From Streptomyces sp. NRRL F-4489 (lineage in GTDB: Bacteria > Actinomycetota > Actinomycetes > Streptomycetales > Streptomycetaceae), in the NCBI RefSeq assembly GCF_001509485.1, contig NZ_LLZI01000024.1, forward strand, positions 40,871 to 104,870: a DNA stretch of 64,000 nucleotides, given 5' to 3'. Position 1 is the stretch's first letter. The number at the start of each line of letters is the position of its first letter. This document shows positions 27,104 to 36,457 of the stretch, piece after piece. The notes under the pieces were generated by a model that was not told where the DNA came from, searched no databases, and saw only the letters and a list, made by a program, of their open reading frames with translations. The position numbers and the translations under genes are program-made.

Positions 27104-27809
27104 CCAGCGTCTTGTACGGCAGGTAGCCGGCGACCCGGGGCCGCGGGGCGGGGTGCTCGGCCGATACCGCCGTCACCGCCGCTACGGGCGTGACGCCGGG
27201 CAGCGCCCCGATCGCCTCCCGCAGCCGGGCCGAGACGCCCCCGGCGGCGAACTCCTCCCACGCCGAACCGCTCGCCCACTCCGCCACGTTGAGCACCCGC
27301 GTCCCGTCCTTCGAGGCGTGGAAGTGGGCGGCGAGGAGGCCCGGAACGTGCTCCTTCTCCAACAGCCCGATGACGGTGTCGGCGAGCGCCCGCTGGGCGT
27401 CCGGGCCGGTGGTGGCGAAGGCCGGGGTGGCCACGTAGCCGGGCCGCGCCCGGACGGCCTCCTCCGGGGTGTGGCTGCGGTAGCGGCGGTAACGGACCAC
27501 GCCGGGGCGGTGGATGCCCGGGATGGCCCGGTCGATCGGCTCGATGGCGGCGGGGCGCGCGGTCCGCGCCCACTCCCGGTGGGCCTCGTCGTCCGTCCAC
27601 TGCGCGTAATACAGGACATGGGTGCCGTCCGTGCTGAGCAGGGCGGTCAGCGCCAGCATCGCGTCCGGGCGCCGCCGCGCCTCCCAGGCGGCGAGCGCCG
27701 CGTCCGCCGCCGGCCGCTGGAAGCGGGCCTCCGGGACGATCCAGCTGCTGACGAGAACGGTGCCGGCGTCGGAACGCCGGACGTCCGGGAAGGCGTCGAG
27801 GGGCGACAT
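27075..27809 (-). CDS. Tandem antibiotic-biosynthesis-monooxygenase (ABM) domain protein
   Basis: 244 residues holding two dimeric alpha-beta barrel (ABM) repeats: the first (about 15-100) with ALTALLSTDGTHVLYYAQWT, the second (about 120-215) with HFHASKDGTRVLNVAEWAS. Such proteins are cofactor-free mono-oxygenases or heme/stress proteins; a fused pair forms an intramolecular dimer. ATG 27809 with GGAGATGCC just upstream. A 10-bp tandem repeat lies in its leader. It is divergent from the HTH/Clp-N pair, so the palindromic sites there may also influence it. Confidence 0.82.
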   Translation of the reverse strand: MSPLDAFPDVRRSDAGTVLVSSWIVPEARFQRPAADAALAAWEARRRPDAMLALTALLSTDGTHVLYYAQWTDDEAHREWARTARPAAIEPIDRAIPGIHRPGVVRYRRYRSHTPEEAVRARPGYVATPAFATTGPDAQRALADTVIGLLEKEHVPGLLAAHFHASKDGTRVLNVAEWASGSAWEEFAAGGVSARLREAIGALPGVTPVAAVTAVSAEHPAPRPRVAGYLPYKTLVNVPPPQGR

Positions 27810-27820
27810 GGCATCTCCGT

Positions 27821-27847
27821 GGGTGCGGGTGGGTGCGGGTGGGTGCG
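27821..27847. repeat. 10-bp tandem repeat in the leader of the ABM gene
   Basis: GGGTGCGGGT repeated twice and followed by GGGTGCG, immediately upstream of the ribosome binding site of the ABM gene (minus strand). Confidence 0.75.
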
Positions 27848-27935
27848 CCGCGGCGGTGGCGTGCGGCGTTACGGGCAGCGTGCGGCCTCAAGTGCGGTTG
27901 AGGTCAAGGGTGATCGCCGCTCACGGCGCGGGCGT

Positions 27936-27951
27936 GTCAACCAGGGTTGAC
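27936..27951. promoter_or_regulatory. Palindromic operator 1 before the HTH/Clp-N pair
   Basis: GTCAACC-AG-GGTTGAC, a perfect inverted repeat with 7-base arms. Shares the GTCAAC...GTTGAC half-sites with the next palindrome, 27 bp centre to centre. An everted TTGAGGTCAA lies further left at 27898-27907. Confidence 0.65.
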
Positions 27952-27962
27952 GGTGCGTCCTC

Positions 27963-27978
27963 GTCAACGTACGTTGAC
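27963..27978. promoter_or_regulatory. Palindromic operator 2, just before the HTH start codon
   Basis: GTCAACGTACGTTGAC, a perfect 16-bp palindrome ending four bases before the ATG at 27983. Its position would block the transcription start or ribosome access, as expected of autorepression by the small HTH protein. Confidence 0.7.
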
Positions 27979-27982
27979 GGAC

Positions 27983-28192
27983 ATGACCGAGGCAACGGAT
28001 CTCGCCGCGCGGGCGAGCGACCCCGACCCGCGCTCCGGCCTCCGCGCCGTGGCCGCGCTCCGCCGGCTGCTGGAGCAGCTGGAGGCCGTCCAGGTGCGCA
28101 GCGCCCGGGCGAAGGGCTGGTCGTGGCAGGAGATCGCCGCCGAACTGGGCGTCAGCCGGCAGGCGGTCCACAAGAAGCACGGGAGGCGCTGA
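27983..28192 (+). CDS. Small helix-turn-helix DNA-binding protein (69 aa)
   Basis: An N-terminal helix (LRAVAALRRLLEQLEAVQV) probably dimerises, followed by a sigma-region-4-like HTH WSWQEIAAELGVSRQAVHKK at the very C-terminus. No effector domain. The start ATG 27983 lies immediately after a perfect palindrome. The stop overlaps the next ATG by one base (TGATG), so it is translationally coupled with the Clp-N protein. Pairs of this kind recur in Streptomyces. Inferred role: repressor of its own operon, with the Clp-N partner as a possible modulator. Confidence 0.8.
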   Translation: MTEATDLAARASDPDPRSGLRAVAALRRLLEQLEAVQVRSARAKGWSWQEIAAELGVSRQAVHKKHGRR

Positions 28193-28752
28193 TGTTCGAG
28201 AGGCTCACGGCCGAGGCCCGCGCGGTGGTGCGGGGCGCGGTGGAGCACGCGGACCGCACCGGCCAGGAGGCCGTCGGCGAGCCGGAGTTGCTGCTCGCGC
28301 TGCTGGACGGCCGGGGTACGCCGGCCGCGGCGGTGTTCGACGGGCTCGGCGCGCCGCGGACGGCGCTCGCCGGGGACCTGGCGGCGGTCCGGCGGCGCGG
28401 CGGCCTCTCGGCGGCGGACGCGGCGGCGCTGGCCGGGCTCGGGATCGACGTCGAGGAGGTCGTGGCGCGGGTGGAGGACGTGCACGGGGCCGGGGCGCTG
28501 GCCGGCGGCGCGGCGGCCGGCGGGCGCCGGAAGCGGGTCCGGGGGCGGCTCACGCCGGATGCCCGGGCGGTGCTGGAGCGGGCGCTGCGGATCGCGCTGG
28601 GGCGCGGCGACCGGCACATCGGCGACGAGCATCTGCTGCTCGCGCTCACCGCCCGGTCCGGCCCGGCGGGTGGGGTACTGGCCGGGCACGGGGTGACGTA
28701 CGAGGCCGTGGAGCGGGCGCTGGGGGAGCGGGCCGCGGGGCGGGCGGGCTGA
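28192..28752 (+). CDS. Clp N-terminal-domain protein without ATPase domains
   Basis: 186 residues with two Clp-N (double-helix) repeats: MFERLTAEARAVVRGAVEHA with EAVGEPELLLALLDG, then RLTPDARAVLERALRIALGR with HIGDEHLLLALTA. In ClpA/ClpC this domain binds adaptors and substrates; here the AAA+ modules are absent, so it resembles ClpC-adaptor or decoy proteins (as ClpS-like or ClpN paralogues). An Ala/Gly-rich linker with GGRRKRVRGR separates the halves. Co-translated with the HTH protein. Ends before a perfect hairpin. Confidence 0.82.
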   Translation: MFERLTAEARAVVRGAVEHADRTGQEAVGEPELLLALLDGRGTPAAAVFDGLGAPRTALAGDLAAVRRRGGLSAADAAALAGLGIDVEEVVARVEDVHGAGALAGGAAAGGRRKRVRGRLTPDARAVLERALRIALGRGDRHIGDEHLLLALTARSGPAGGVLAGHGVTYEAVERALGERAAGRAG

Positions 28753-28799
28753 CGCGGGCGCCGGGCGCCGTCACGGAATCGGGTGCCAACTGCCGCCTG

Positions 28800-28827
28800 C
28801 GGCCGGGCCGTTGGGGCGGCCCGGCCG
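28800..28827. terminator. Bidirectional terminator between Clp-N and PadR genes
   Basis: Perfect 11-bp stem CGGCCGGGCCG/CGGCCCGGCCG with a TTGGGG loop, in the 88-base gap between convergent genes. Confidence 0.7.
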
Positions 28828-28840
28828 ATCCCCGTACGCC

Positions 28841-29932
28841 CTATGCGTCCTGGCTCCCGTCCCCGCCGTTCGCTGGATGGCGCAGCAGCCCGCCGACATG
28901 GGCGGCGGAGTCCGCCAGCAGATGGCGGGCGGCGGTGAGCTGCTCGGCGGTGACGCCGTGGTCGCGTGCGGCGTCCCGCAGGTCGTCGCGGAAGCGGTCC
29001 AGGAGGCGGTCGAAGTCGCGGGCCGGATCGCCGCTGCCGGGCTCGGTGGCCCAGTCGGGCAGCGGCGGCCGTCCGGCGGCCCGGTCGGCAGGCTCTCCCG
29101 CCCCGGAAGTCCGGTCGGCGCCCCCGGCGGGCTCGGCGTGCTCCTTGCCGAGGTCCACGGGCTCCTCCGCGCCGCCGTGCGACGCGCCGCCGTGCGCCGC
29201 CCCGCCGTGTGACGCGCTGCCCGTATAGCGGCCCACCTCGCGGCCGACCTCGGAGAGGACGTCCCGCAGGGCCGAGGACCAGTCGCCCGTGCGGACCGCG
29301 TCCTGGGCCTGGTCCTGGACGTGGCGGAGCACCCGCTGGATCTCCTCGCGGGCGAACATCTGGGCGTCCTGGGCCTGCTGGCGGGCGCGCTGGGCGTCCT
29401 GCCGGGCGCGGCGGCTCTCCTCCTTGGCGCGGCGGGCCTGCTCCTTCCACTCCTCCTTGGCGCGGCGGAACTCCTCCTTCGCCTGCCGCCAGGCGTCCTT
29501 GTCGCCGGGCGCCTCCGGGCGCGGCCGGCCGCCGCCCGCGCCGGCCCTGGCCTGCCGGGCGGCCTCCCTGACCTCCTGGCGCAGATGGCGCGCCGAACCG
29601 CTGACGTCCTCCCGGATGTCGGAGGCGAGCGCTGCCACCGACTCCCGGATCTCCAGCTCCAGTTCGGCCAGCTCGCCGCCGCGGTCGGCCAGTTCGGCGC
29701 GGCCGGCGGGGGTGAGGGCGTAGACCTTGCGGCCGCCCTCGGTCGTATGGGTCACCAGGCCCTCGGCCTCCAGCTTGGCCAGCCGCGGGTAGACCGTCCC
29801 GGCGGACGGCGCGTAGAGCCCCTGGAAGCGCTCCTCCAGGAGGCGGATGATCTCGTAGCCGTGGCGCGGGGCCTCGTCGAGCAGCTTGAGGAGGTAGAGC
29901 CGCAGGCGGCCGTGGGCGAAGACGGGGGGCAT
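28841..29932 (-). CDS. PadR-family regulator with long charged coiled-coil C-terminus
   Basis: 363 residues. The N-terminal winged helix (about 1-90) is typical PadR: LYLLKLLDEAPRHGYEIIRL, then APSAGTVYPRLAKLEAEGLV and TEGGRKVYALTPAGRAEL. The C-terminal 270 residues are unusual: a long Lys/Arg/Glu coiled-coil from about 140 to 215, a His/Gly repeat (SHGGAAHGG) and an acidic helical end. PadR usually dimerises by a short C-terminal helix. ATG 29932; its stop codon region abuts the DUF4097 gene three bases upstream, so the two are one operon with DUF4097 first. Confidence 0.85.
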   Translation of the reverse strand: MPPVFAHGRLRLYLLKLLDEAPRHGYEIIRLLEERFQGLYAPSAGTVYPRLAKLEAEGLVTHTTEGGRKVYALTPAGRAELADRGGELAELELEIRESVAALASDIREDVSGSARHLRQEVREAARQARAGAGGGRPRPEAPGDKDAWRQAKEEFRRAKEEWKEQARRAKEESRRARQDAQRARQQAQDAQMFAREEIQRVLRHVQDQAQDAVRTGDWSSALRDVLSEVGREVGRYTGSASHGGAAHGGASHGGAEEPVDLGKEHAEPAGGADRTSGAGEPADRAAGRPPLPDWATEPGSGDPARDFDRLLDRFRDDLRDAARDHGVTAEQLTAARHLLADSAAHVGGLLRHPANGGDGSQDA

Positions 29933-29934
29933 GC

Positions 29935-30819
29935 TCAGAGCACCTTCTTCCCGGCGGGCGGGGTCGTGGGGGCGGGGCCGTCCTCCGGGCCGGGGTCCGG
30001 CTCCTCGTAGGGCGGGCGGCGCAGCAGGGCCAGGGAGCCGGAGACCGTGGTGGCCTTCAGGCGGCCGGTGCCGGCGCCGAGCGAGCCGGTGATCCGCTTG
30101 GCGCCCCACCGGCCGGTGACCCGCAGGCCGTCGAAGGCGTTGGTGACCGCGCCGGTGGAGGTGTTGGCGTCCACCCGGGCGTCGGCCGGGTCGGGCAGCC
30201 GGATGGCGATCTCCCCGGACACCGTGGCCAGGTCGGTCCGGGCGCCCGCCGCCGGGTCGAGGTCCAGGACCATGTCGCCGCTGACGGACTCGGCGCGCAC
30301 CGCGCCGGTGCCCTCCACGACCGTCAGATCGCCGGAGACCGAGTGGAAGACCAGGTCGCCGGTGAGCGCCTGGGCCTGGACGCTGCCGGAGACCGTCTCG
30401 GCGCGCACCGGGCCGGACAGGCCGACCAGGGTGCACTCGCCGCTGACCCCGCGCAGCTCGGTGCTGCCCGCGATCCCGGAGACCACCGCGCCGGCGCCGG
30501 CCACGCCGACCTCGACGCGGGTGGCGGCCGGCACCGTCACCGAGACCACCGCGCTGCGCCGCCACCCCGCGCGGTCCAGGAACGACAGGAAGCCCTTCCA
30601 GGGCACGTCGTCATAGCCGATGGAGAGGGTGGTGCCGGTGCGGGTGACGACCAGCGGCGGCCCGCTGAGCTCGGAGACCTCCAGCCGGGCCGGCCCGCCC
30701 TCGGTGGTGCCGACGACGTTGACGGTGCCGCCCACCAGCCGCACGGTGAGCGCGTCGACGGGCTCCTCGATCTCCAGCGTGCGCGGTGCGGAGACCGTCC
30801 ACTCGGTCCGGGCTGACAT
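29935..30819 (-). CDS. DUF4097-domain beta-helix protein
   Basis: 294 residues rich in Val, Ser, Gly and Thr, with repeating short strands such as VRAETVSGS, VRAESVSGD and KATTVSGSL that would stack as a beta-solenoid. This is the DUF4097 (LiaF/LiaG-like) architecture, found in cell-envelope stress operons. No signal peptide is obvious. ATG 30819 follows GGGGAGGCCAGGA. First gene of a two-gene operon with the PadR-like regulator; function not known. A CGATATATCG palindrome lies about 60 bases upstream. Confidence 0.82.
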   Translation of the reverse strand: MSARTEWTVSAPRTLEIEEPVDALTVRLVGGTVNVVGTTEGGPARLEVSELSGPPLVVTRTGTTLSIGYDDVPWKGFLSFLDRAGWRRSAVVSVTVPAATRVEVGVAGAGAVVSGIAGSTELRGVSGECTLVGLSGPVRAETVSGSVQAQALTGDLVFHSVSGDLTVVEGTGAVRAESVSGDMVLDLDPAAGARTDLATVSGEIAIRLPDPADARVDANTSTGAVTNAFDGLRVTGRWGAKRITGSLGAGTGRLKATTVSGSLALLRRPPYEEPDPGPEDGPAPTTPPAGKKVL

Positions 30820-30874
30820 TCCTGGCCTCCCCTGGGTAGCCGGACGACGCAACATATCGCGTCCCGTGAAGACA

Positions 30875-30884
30875 CGATATATCG
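30875..30884. promoter_or_regulatory. Candidate PadR operator CGATATATCG
   Basis: Perfect palindrome with a related half, CATATCG, about 20 bases to the left. It is the only AT-rich stretch in the area, 56 bases before the DUF4097 start. Similar ATATCG dyads precede several PadR operons; the assignment to this PadR protein is inference. Confidence 0.45.
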
Positions 30885-30918
30885 CAGGCGGGGGGAGTCA
30901 AGCGGCCCGGACCGGCTC

Positions 30919-31098
30919 CTACTCGTCGTCCTCGTCGTCCAGCCGCGCCAGCCAGGTCGCCAGCCGCTCCACCGGAACCTCGAAGTCCGGGTTCAGGTCC
31001 ACGAACGTCCGCAGCTGGTCGGCCAGCCACCCGAGGCTGACCTCCTCCTCGCCGCGCCGGCTCTCCAGCTCCTCGATGCCACGGTCGGTGAAATACAC
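30919..31098 (-). CDS. DUF6104 family small acidic protein (59 aa)
   Basis: Conserved actinobacterial protein beginning MYFTDRGIEELESRRG and ending WLARLDDEDDE. Small, soluble, strongly acidic; contains the conserved VSLGWLADQLRTFVDLNPDF. The GTG at 31098 is chosen because GGGAGAG sits at good spacing; a GTG at 31110 is the longer alternative. It precedes a PadR/DUF4097 operon but on the same strand 100 bases away. No function is known. Confidence 0.88.
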   Translation of the reverse strand: MYFTDRGIEELESRRGEEEVSLGWLADQLRTFVDLNPDFEVPVERLATWLARLDDEDDE

Positions 31099-31218
31099 GT
31101 GCTCTCCCACGGATACTCAGCAAACGGTCCAGGTCATCGGACCGTGCGGTCAGGATAGGCAGCCGCGGGACCCGCCCGCGCCACCGGTTCAGGCACCCCC
31201 GCCCGCCCCCGGACACCC

Positions 31219-31258
31219 CGAAGGGCCCGCCCCACCCGGAGGGGGAACGGGCCCTTCG
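31219..31258 (-). terminator. Terminator of the 2-oxoglutarate dehydrogenase gene
   Basis: 11-bp perfect stem CGAAGGGCCCG/CGGGCCCTTCG with an 18-base loop, 34 bases past the kgd stop. Confidence 0.7.
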
Positions 31259-31291
31259 CGAAAGCGCCGCGGCGCGCGGGACTCCGGGGCG

Positions 31292-34200
31292 TTACGCCTC
31301 GAAGACCTCCGCCACCAGCTGGGCCTGCTCGGCCTGGTGCCGCTTGGCGGAGCCGACCGCCGGCGAGGAGCTGTGCGGCCGCGAGATGCGGCGCAGGCGC
31401 TCACCGTGCGGGACGTCGGCGCCGACCGCCAGATCCAGGTGGTCGATCAGGTTCAGACCCAGGAACGGCCAGGCACCCTGGTTCGCCGGCTCCTCCTGCG
31501 CCCACAGGTACTTCTCGGCGTTCGGGAACTTGGCGATCTCCGCTTGGAGCTCCTTGCCGGGCAGCGGGTACAGCCGCTCGATCCGGACCAGCGCGGTGTC
31601 GAACGCACCCCGCTTGACCCGCTCGGCCTCCAGGTCGTAGTAGACCTTGCCGGAGCAGAACACGACCTTGCGGACGTCCCCGGGCTTGACCTCGCTGTCG
31701 CCGATCACCGGGCGGAAGCCGCCGGTGGTGAACTCCGACGTCTTCGACGCCGCCGCCTTCAGCCGGAGCATCGACTTCGGGGTGAAGACGATCAGCGGCT
31801 TGTGGTGCGGGTTGTGCACCTGCCAGCGCAGCAGGTGGAAGTAGTTCGACGGCAGCGTGGGCATCGCCACGGTCATGTTGTTCTGCGCGCACAGCTGGAG
31901 GAAGCGCTCGATCCGGGCCGAGGAGTGGTCCGGGCCCTGGCCCTCGTAGCCGTGCGGCAGCAGCAGGGTGACGCCGGAGGTCTGGCCCCACTTCTGCTCC
32001 GCGGACGAGACGAACTCGTCGATGACGGTCTGCGCGCCGTTGGTGAAGTCACCGAACTGCGCCTCCCACATCACCAGCGCGTCCGGGCGGGCCAGCGAGT
32101 AGCCGTACTCGAAGCCCATCGCCGCGTACTCGCTGAGCAGCGAGTCGTAGACGTTGAAGCGCGCCTGGTCCTCGGAGAGGTACAGCAGCGGGGTGTAGTC
32201 CTCGCCGGTCTGCCGGTCGATCAGCACCGCGTGGCGCTGGCCGAACGTGCCGCGGCGGGAGTCCTGGCCGGCGAGCCGGACCGGGGTGCCCTCCATCAGC
32301 AGCGAGCCGATGGCCAGCGTCTCGCCCATGCCCCAGTCGATCGCGTCGTCCTCGACCATCGCCGCCCGGCGCTGGAGCTGCGGCAGCAGCCGCGGGTGGA
32401 CGGTGATGTGGTCGGGGATGTTGACCTGGGACTCGGCGATCCGCTTGACGACCTCCTGCGAGACCGCGGTGTCCACGTGGACCGGGAACTCGGCCTGCGG
32501 CTGCGGCACTTCGGGCGCGGCCGGCGCCGAGGTGGCGTCCCGGACCTCGGTGAAGACCTTCTCCAGCTGGCCCTGGAAGTCCTGGAGCGCCTGCTCCGCC
32601 TCTTCGAGGGTGATGTCGCCCCGGCCGATCAGCGACTCGGTGTAGAGCTTGCGCACCGAGCGCTTCTTGTCGATCAGGTCGTACATCAGCGGCTGGGTGA
32701 AGGCCGGGTTGTCCGACTCGTTGTGGCCGCGGCGGCGGTAGCAGATCAGGTCGATGACCACGTCCTTGTTGAACGCCTGGCGGAACTCGAAGGCGAGGCG
32801 CGCGACGCGGACCACGGCCTCCGGGTCGTCGCCGTTGACGTGGAAGATCGGGGCCTCGATCATCCGCGCCACGTCCGTCGCGTACATCGACGAGCGCGAG
32901 GACTCCGGGGCGGCGGTGAAGCCGACCTGGTTGTTGATGACGACGTGGACCGTGCCGCCGGTGCGGTAGCCGCGCAGCTGCGACATGTTCAGCGTCTCGG
33001 CGACCACGCCCTGGCCGGCGAACGCGGCGTCGCCGTGCAGCTGGATCGGCAGGACGGTGAAGTCCGTACCGCCCTTGTTGATGATGTCCTGCTTGGCGCG
33101 GGCGACACCCTCGACGACCGGGTCGACGGCCTCCAGGTGCGAGGGGTTGGCGGTCAGCGAGACCTTGATCTGCTCACCGTCCAGGCCGGTGAACGTGCCC
33201 TCGGCGCCCAGGTGGTACTTCACGTCGCCGGAGCCGTGCATCGACTTCGGGTCGAGGTTGCCCTCGAACTCCCGGAAGATCTGCGCGTAGGACTTGCCGA
33301 CGATGTTGGCGAGGACGTTGAGCCGGCCGCGGTGGGCCATGCCGATGACGACCTCGTCCAGCCGCGCCTCGGCCGCGGAGTCGATGACCGCGTCCAGCAG
33401 CGGGATGACCGATTCGCCGCCCTCCAGCGAGAACCGCTTCTGGCCGACGTACTTGGTCTGCAGGAACGTCTCGAACGCCTCGGCGGAGTTCAGCCGGCGC
33501 AGGATCCGCAGCTGCTCGTCGCGCTCGGGCGACTTGTGCGGGCGCTCGACCCGGTCCTGGATCCACTTGCGCTGCTTGGGGTCCTGGATGTGCATGAACT
33601 CGATGCCGGTGGTGCGGCAGTACGAGTCGCGCAGCACGCCCAGGATGTCGCGCAGCTTCATCATCGACTTGCCGGCGAAGCCGCCGACCGCGAACTCCCG
33701 CTCCAGGTCCCACAGGGTGAGGCCGTGCTCGGTGATGTCCAGGTCGGGGTGCTTGCGCTGGTGGTACTCCAGCGGGTCGGTGTCGGCCATGACGTGGCCG
33801 CGGACCCGGTAGGAGTGGATCAGCTCGAAGACCCGGGCGGCCTTGGTGACGTCGTCGTCGTGCGAGGCGTCGATGTCGCGCAGCCAGCGGACCGGCTCGT
33901 AGGGGATCCGCAGCGACTTGAAGATGTCGTCGAAGAAATCGTTCTCGCCGAGCAGCAGCTGGCTCATGATCCGCAGGAACTCGCCGGAGGCGGCGCCCTG
34001 GATCACGCGGTGGTCGTAGGTGCTGGTCAGCGTCATGACCTTGGAGACACCCAGCTTGTTCAGGGCGTCCTGCGAGGTGCCCTGGAACTCGGCCGGGTAG
34101 TCCATCGAGCCGACGCCCATGATCATGGACTGGCCGGGCATCAGCCGCGGCACCGAGTGGACCGTGCCGATCCCGCCGGGGTTGGTCAGCGACGCGGTGA

Positions 34201-35095
34201 CCCCGGTGAAGTCGTCCATGGTGAGCTTGTTGTCCCGGGCCCGGCGGACGATGTCCTCGTACGCCTGCCAGAACTCGAAGAAGCTCATGGTCTCGGCCTT
34301 CTTGATGGCCGCGACCACCAGCTGGCGCTCGCCCTTGGCCTTGACCAGGTCGATCGCCAGGCCGAGGTTGATGTGCGGGGGCTTGACCAGCGTCGGCTTG
34401 CCGTCCTTGACCGCGAACGAGCAGTTCATCGACGGCATGGCCTTGAGGGCCTGCACCATGGCGTACCCGATGATGTGCGTGAAGGAGACCTTCCCGCCGC
34501 GGGCGCGCTTGAGGTGGTTGTTGATGACGATGCGGTTGTCGAACAGCAGCTTCACCGGGACGGCGCGGACGGACGTGGCCGTCGGCAGCTCCAGGGAGGC
34601 GTTCATGTTCTTCGCGACGGCCGCCGACGGGCCGCGCAGGGTGACGAACTCGGGCGCCTCGGGGGCGGCGCCGTCGGCCTCGGCCTTGGGGGCCGGGGTC
34701 TTCGCCGGGGCCTTGGCCGCGGGCTTCGCGGCGGGCTTGGCCACAGCCGGCTGCGCGGCCGGCGCGGCCGGGGCGCTCGCGGCGGGGGCCGGGGTGGCCG
34801 GCGCGGCCGGGGGCGCGGCGGGAGGCTTCGGCGCCGCGGCGGGGGCCGCGGGGGCCGGTGCCGACGGGGCCGGGGCCGAGCCCTCCGCGGGCTTGGCCGG
34901 CGCGGTGGCGCCGCCCGGCTTGTAGTCGGCGAAGAAGTCCCACCAGGCTCGGTCTACCGAGTTCGGGTCCTGGAGGTACTGCTGGTAGATCTCGTCGACG
35001 AGCCACTCATTGGGACCGAACGCGGCAGCGGGATTCTTCCCCTGCTCATCCTGATCGGTCGAGACACTCGCACTGTTGGGGGACTGTAGCGACAC
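31292..35095 (-). CDS. kgd: Multifunctional 2-oxoglutarate dehydrogenase E2-E1 fusion
   Basis: 1267 residues. Central TCA-cycle enzyme making succinyl-CoA with E3 and the lipoyl carrier, and also able to act as 2-oxoglutarate decarboxylase or 2-hydroxy-3-oxoadipate synthase. Order: short N-terminal segment ([13 protein letters not shown]), Pro/Ala/Lys linker (about 65-135), E2o catalytic acyltransferase core (about 140-370; [16 protein letters not shown] with the active His), then the E1o thiamine-diphosphate part with [10 protein letters not shown] and [15 protein letters not shown]. There is no lipoyl domain, as usual for this actinobacterial fusion. GTG start at 35095. Likely regulated by a GarA/OdhI-like FHA protein; its gene is not here. 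Confidence 0.97.
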   Translation of the reverse strand: MSLQSPNSASVSTDQDEQGKNPAAAFGPNEWLVDEIYQQYLQDPNSVDRAWWDFFADYKPGGATAPAKPAEGSAPAPSAPAPAAPAAAPKPPAAPPAAPATPAPAASAPAAPAAQPAVAKPAAKPAAKAPAKTPAPKAEADGAAPEAPEFVTLRGPSAAVAKNMNASLELPTATSVRAVPVKLLFDNRIVINNHLKRARGGKVSFTHIIGYAMVQALKAMPSMNCSFAVKDGKPTLVKPPHINLGLAIDLVKAKGERQLVVAAIKKAETMSFFEFWQAYEDIVRRARDNKLTMDDFTGVTASLTNPGGIGTVHSVPRLMPGQSMIMGVGSMDYPAEFQGTSQDALNKLGVSKVMTLTSTYDHRVIQGAASGEFLRIMSQLLLGENDFFDDIFKSLRIPYEPVRWLRDIDASHDDDVTKAARVFELIHSYRVRGHVMADTDPLEYHQRKHPDLDITEHGLTLWDLEREFAVGGFAGKSMMKLRDILGVLRDSYCRTTGIEFMHIQDPKQRKWIQDRVERPHKSPERDEQLRILRRLNSAEAFETFLQTKYVGQKRFSLEGGESVIPLLDAVIDSAAEARLDEVVIGMAHRGRLNVLANIVGKSYAQIFREFEGNLDPKSMHGSGDVKYHLGAEGTFTGLDGEQIKVSLTANPSHLEAVDPVVEGVARAKQDIINKGGTDFTVLPIQLHGDAAFAGQGVVAETLNMSQLRGYRTGGTVHVVINNQVGFTAAPESSRSSMYATDVARMIEAPIFHVNGDDPEAVVRVARLAFEFRQAFNKDVVIDLICYRRRGHNESDNPAFTQPLMYDLIDKKRSVRKLYTESLIGRGDITLEEAEQALQDFQGQLEKVFTEVRDATSAPAAPEVPQPQAEFPVHVDTAVSQEVVKRIAESQVNIPDHITVHPRLLPQLQRRAAMVEDDAIDWGMGETLAIGSLLMEGTPVRLAGQDSRRGTFGQRHAVLIDRQTGEDYTPLLYLSEDQARFNVYDSLLSEYAAMGFEYGYSLARPDALVMWEAQFGDFTNGAQTVIDEFVSSAEQKWGQTSGVTLLLPHGYEGQGPDHSSARIERFLQLCAQNNMTVAMPTLPSNYFHLLRWQVHNPHHKPLIVFTPKSMLRLKAAASKTSEFTTGGFRPVIGDSEVKPGDVRKVVFCSGKVYYDLEAERVKRGAFDTALVRIERLYPLPGKELQAEIAKFPNAEKYLWAQEEPANQGAWPFLGLNLIDHLDLAVGADVPHGERLRRISRPHSSSPAVGSAKRHQAEQAQLVAEVFEA

Positions 35096-35332
35096 GGCGG
35101 CAACCGCCCTCTTCCGCTTCCTAAGGTGGTGGACAGCGGGAATAAAGGCTACGCCTCTTGTGACCTTTGGTGCAGTCCGGGAGGGTCACTCGTCGCGCAC
35201 GTCACATTCAGAAGAAGGTTTCGTGGCACGACTTGGCGGGAAACACACGGAGTTTGCCGGTGTGCGGGTAGCGCGCATCGCCGGGGCACCCCGGACTGAG
35301 TGCTTCCACCACCGACCCTACGTCAGCCGGCG

Positions 35333-36457
35333 TCAGCCCCGGGCTGACTCCAGCCCCGGAAGAGTGACCCGGATCCGGCAACCCCGGGGTGATTCGGCCA
35401 CCCCGATCCGGCCGCCGTGCAGATCCACCGCCCAGCGCGCGATCGCCAGGCCCAGGCCCGTACCGCCGTCCGTGCCCGGCCCCGAGGGGCCCGGACCGCC
35501 GCGGTTGAACCGCTCGAAGACGCGGTAGCGCTCCGACTCCGGGATCCCCGGCCCCTCGTCCTGCACCTCCAGCACCAGGCTCTCCGGCCCCTCGCCGCGC
35601 CGCGCCCGCACGGTGACCCGGCCGTGCCGCGGGCTGTGCTTGATCGCGTTGTCGATGAGATTGGCCACGACCTGGTGCAGCCGCTCGGCGTCCGCGTGCG
35701 CGGTCAGCTCCGGCGGCGAGACGTCGAGGTGCAGGTGGACGTCCGTACGCGTGTGGGTGCCGGAGCCGGCCAGGCCCGACAGGGTCGAGGCGCCGCGGCT
35801 CATATTGGCCTCCTTGAGCACCCCCGACAGATACGGCCAGACCTCGAAGCGCCGGGCGTGCAGCGGCACCACGCCGTTGTCCAGCCGGGAGAGGTCCAGC
35901 AGGTGCTCCACCAGCCGGCCCAGCCGCTCGGTCTGCTTCAGCGCCGTCCGCATGGTGTCGGAGTCCGGCTCGCAGACCCCGTCGACGACGTTCTCCAGCA
36001 CCGCGCGCAGCGCCGCGATCGGGGTGCGCAGCTCGTGGGAGACATTGGCGACCAGTTCCTTGCGGTGGGTGTCCACCGCCTCCAGGTCGGCGGCCATGCG
36101 GTTGAAGGCGTCGGCCAGGTCGCCGAACTCGTCCCGGCGGTCCGCGCGCACCCGGCGGGTGTAGTCGCCGTGCGCCATCGACCGCGTGACATCCGTCATC
36201 TCGCCCAGCGGGGCGGTCAGGCCGGTCGCCACGAACTGGGTGATCAGCAGCGAGGCGATGATCGAGAAGACCGTGATCACCCGCAGCTCGGTGGCCGAGT
36301 GCATCGCCACGAACACCAGCAGGGTGGTGATGATCACCGACACGATCACCAGCGCGCCGAGCGCCGCCTTGACCGAGCGGTACGGATCCAGCGGCCGCAG
36401 CGCCTCCCAGACCCGGTCCCACAGGGCCCGCGCCCGCGCCCGCCACCGGCGGCTCAT
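35333..36457 (-). CDS. Sensor histidine kinase (HAMP-HisKA-HATPase)
   Basis: 374 residues. Two membrane helices (about 33-52 and 58-80) with almost no extracellular loop, a HAMP region, dimerisation helix with the phosphorylated His141 in NVSHELRTPI, then HATPase with NLIDNAIKHSPR (N-box), DEGPGIPESE and GTGLGLAIARW. Because the sensor loop is tiny, it may sense the membrane itself or an intracellular signal. ATG 36457 overlaps the response-regulator stop by four bases, so the pair is an operon with the regulator first. Confidence 0.92.
   Translation of the reverse strand: MSRRWRARARALWDRVWEALRPLDPYRSVKAALGALVIVSVIITTLLVFVAMHSATELRVITVFSIIASLLITQFVATGLTAPLGEMTDVTRSMAHGDYTRRVRADRRDEFGDLADAFNRMAADLEAVDTHRKELVANVSHELRTPIAALRAVLENVVDGVCEPDSDTMRTALKQTERLGRLVEHLLDLSRLDNGVVPLHARRFEVWPYLSGVLKEANMSRGASTLSGLAGSGTHTRTDVHLHLDVSPPELTAHADAERLHQVVANLIDNAIKHSPRHGRVTVRARRGEGPESLVLEVQDEGPGIPESERYRVFERFNRGGPGPSGPGTDGGTGLGLAIARWAVDLHGGRIGVAESPRGCRIRVTLPGLESARG

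Noticed and set aside
30620-35089. 1489-codon open frame antisense to kgd
   Set aside because: Shadow frame: the opposite strand carries the full E2-E1 fusion with all motifs; the antisense product is only Val/Leu/Arg/Glu/Asp-biased low-complexity sequence with no domain.
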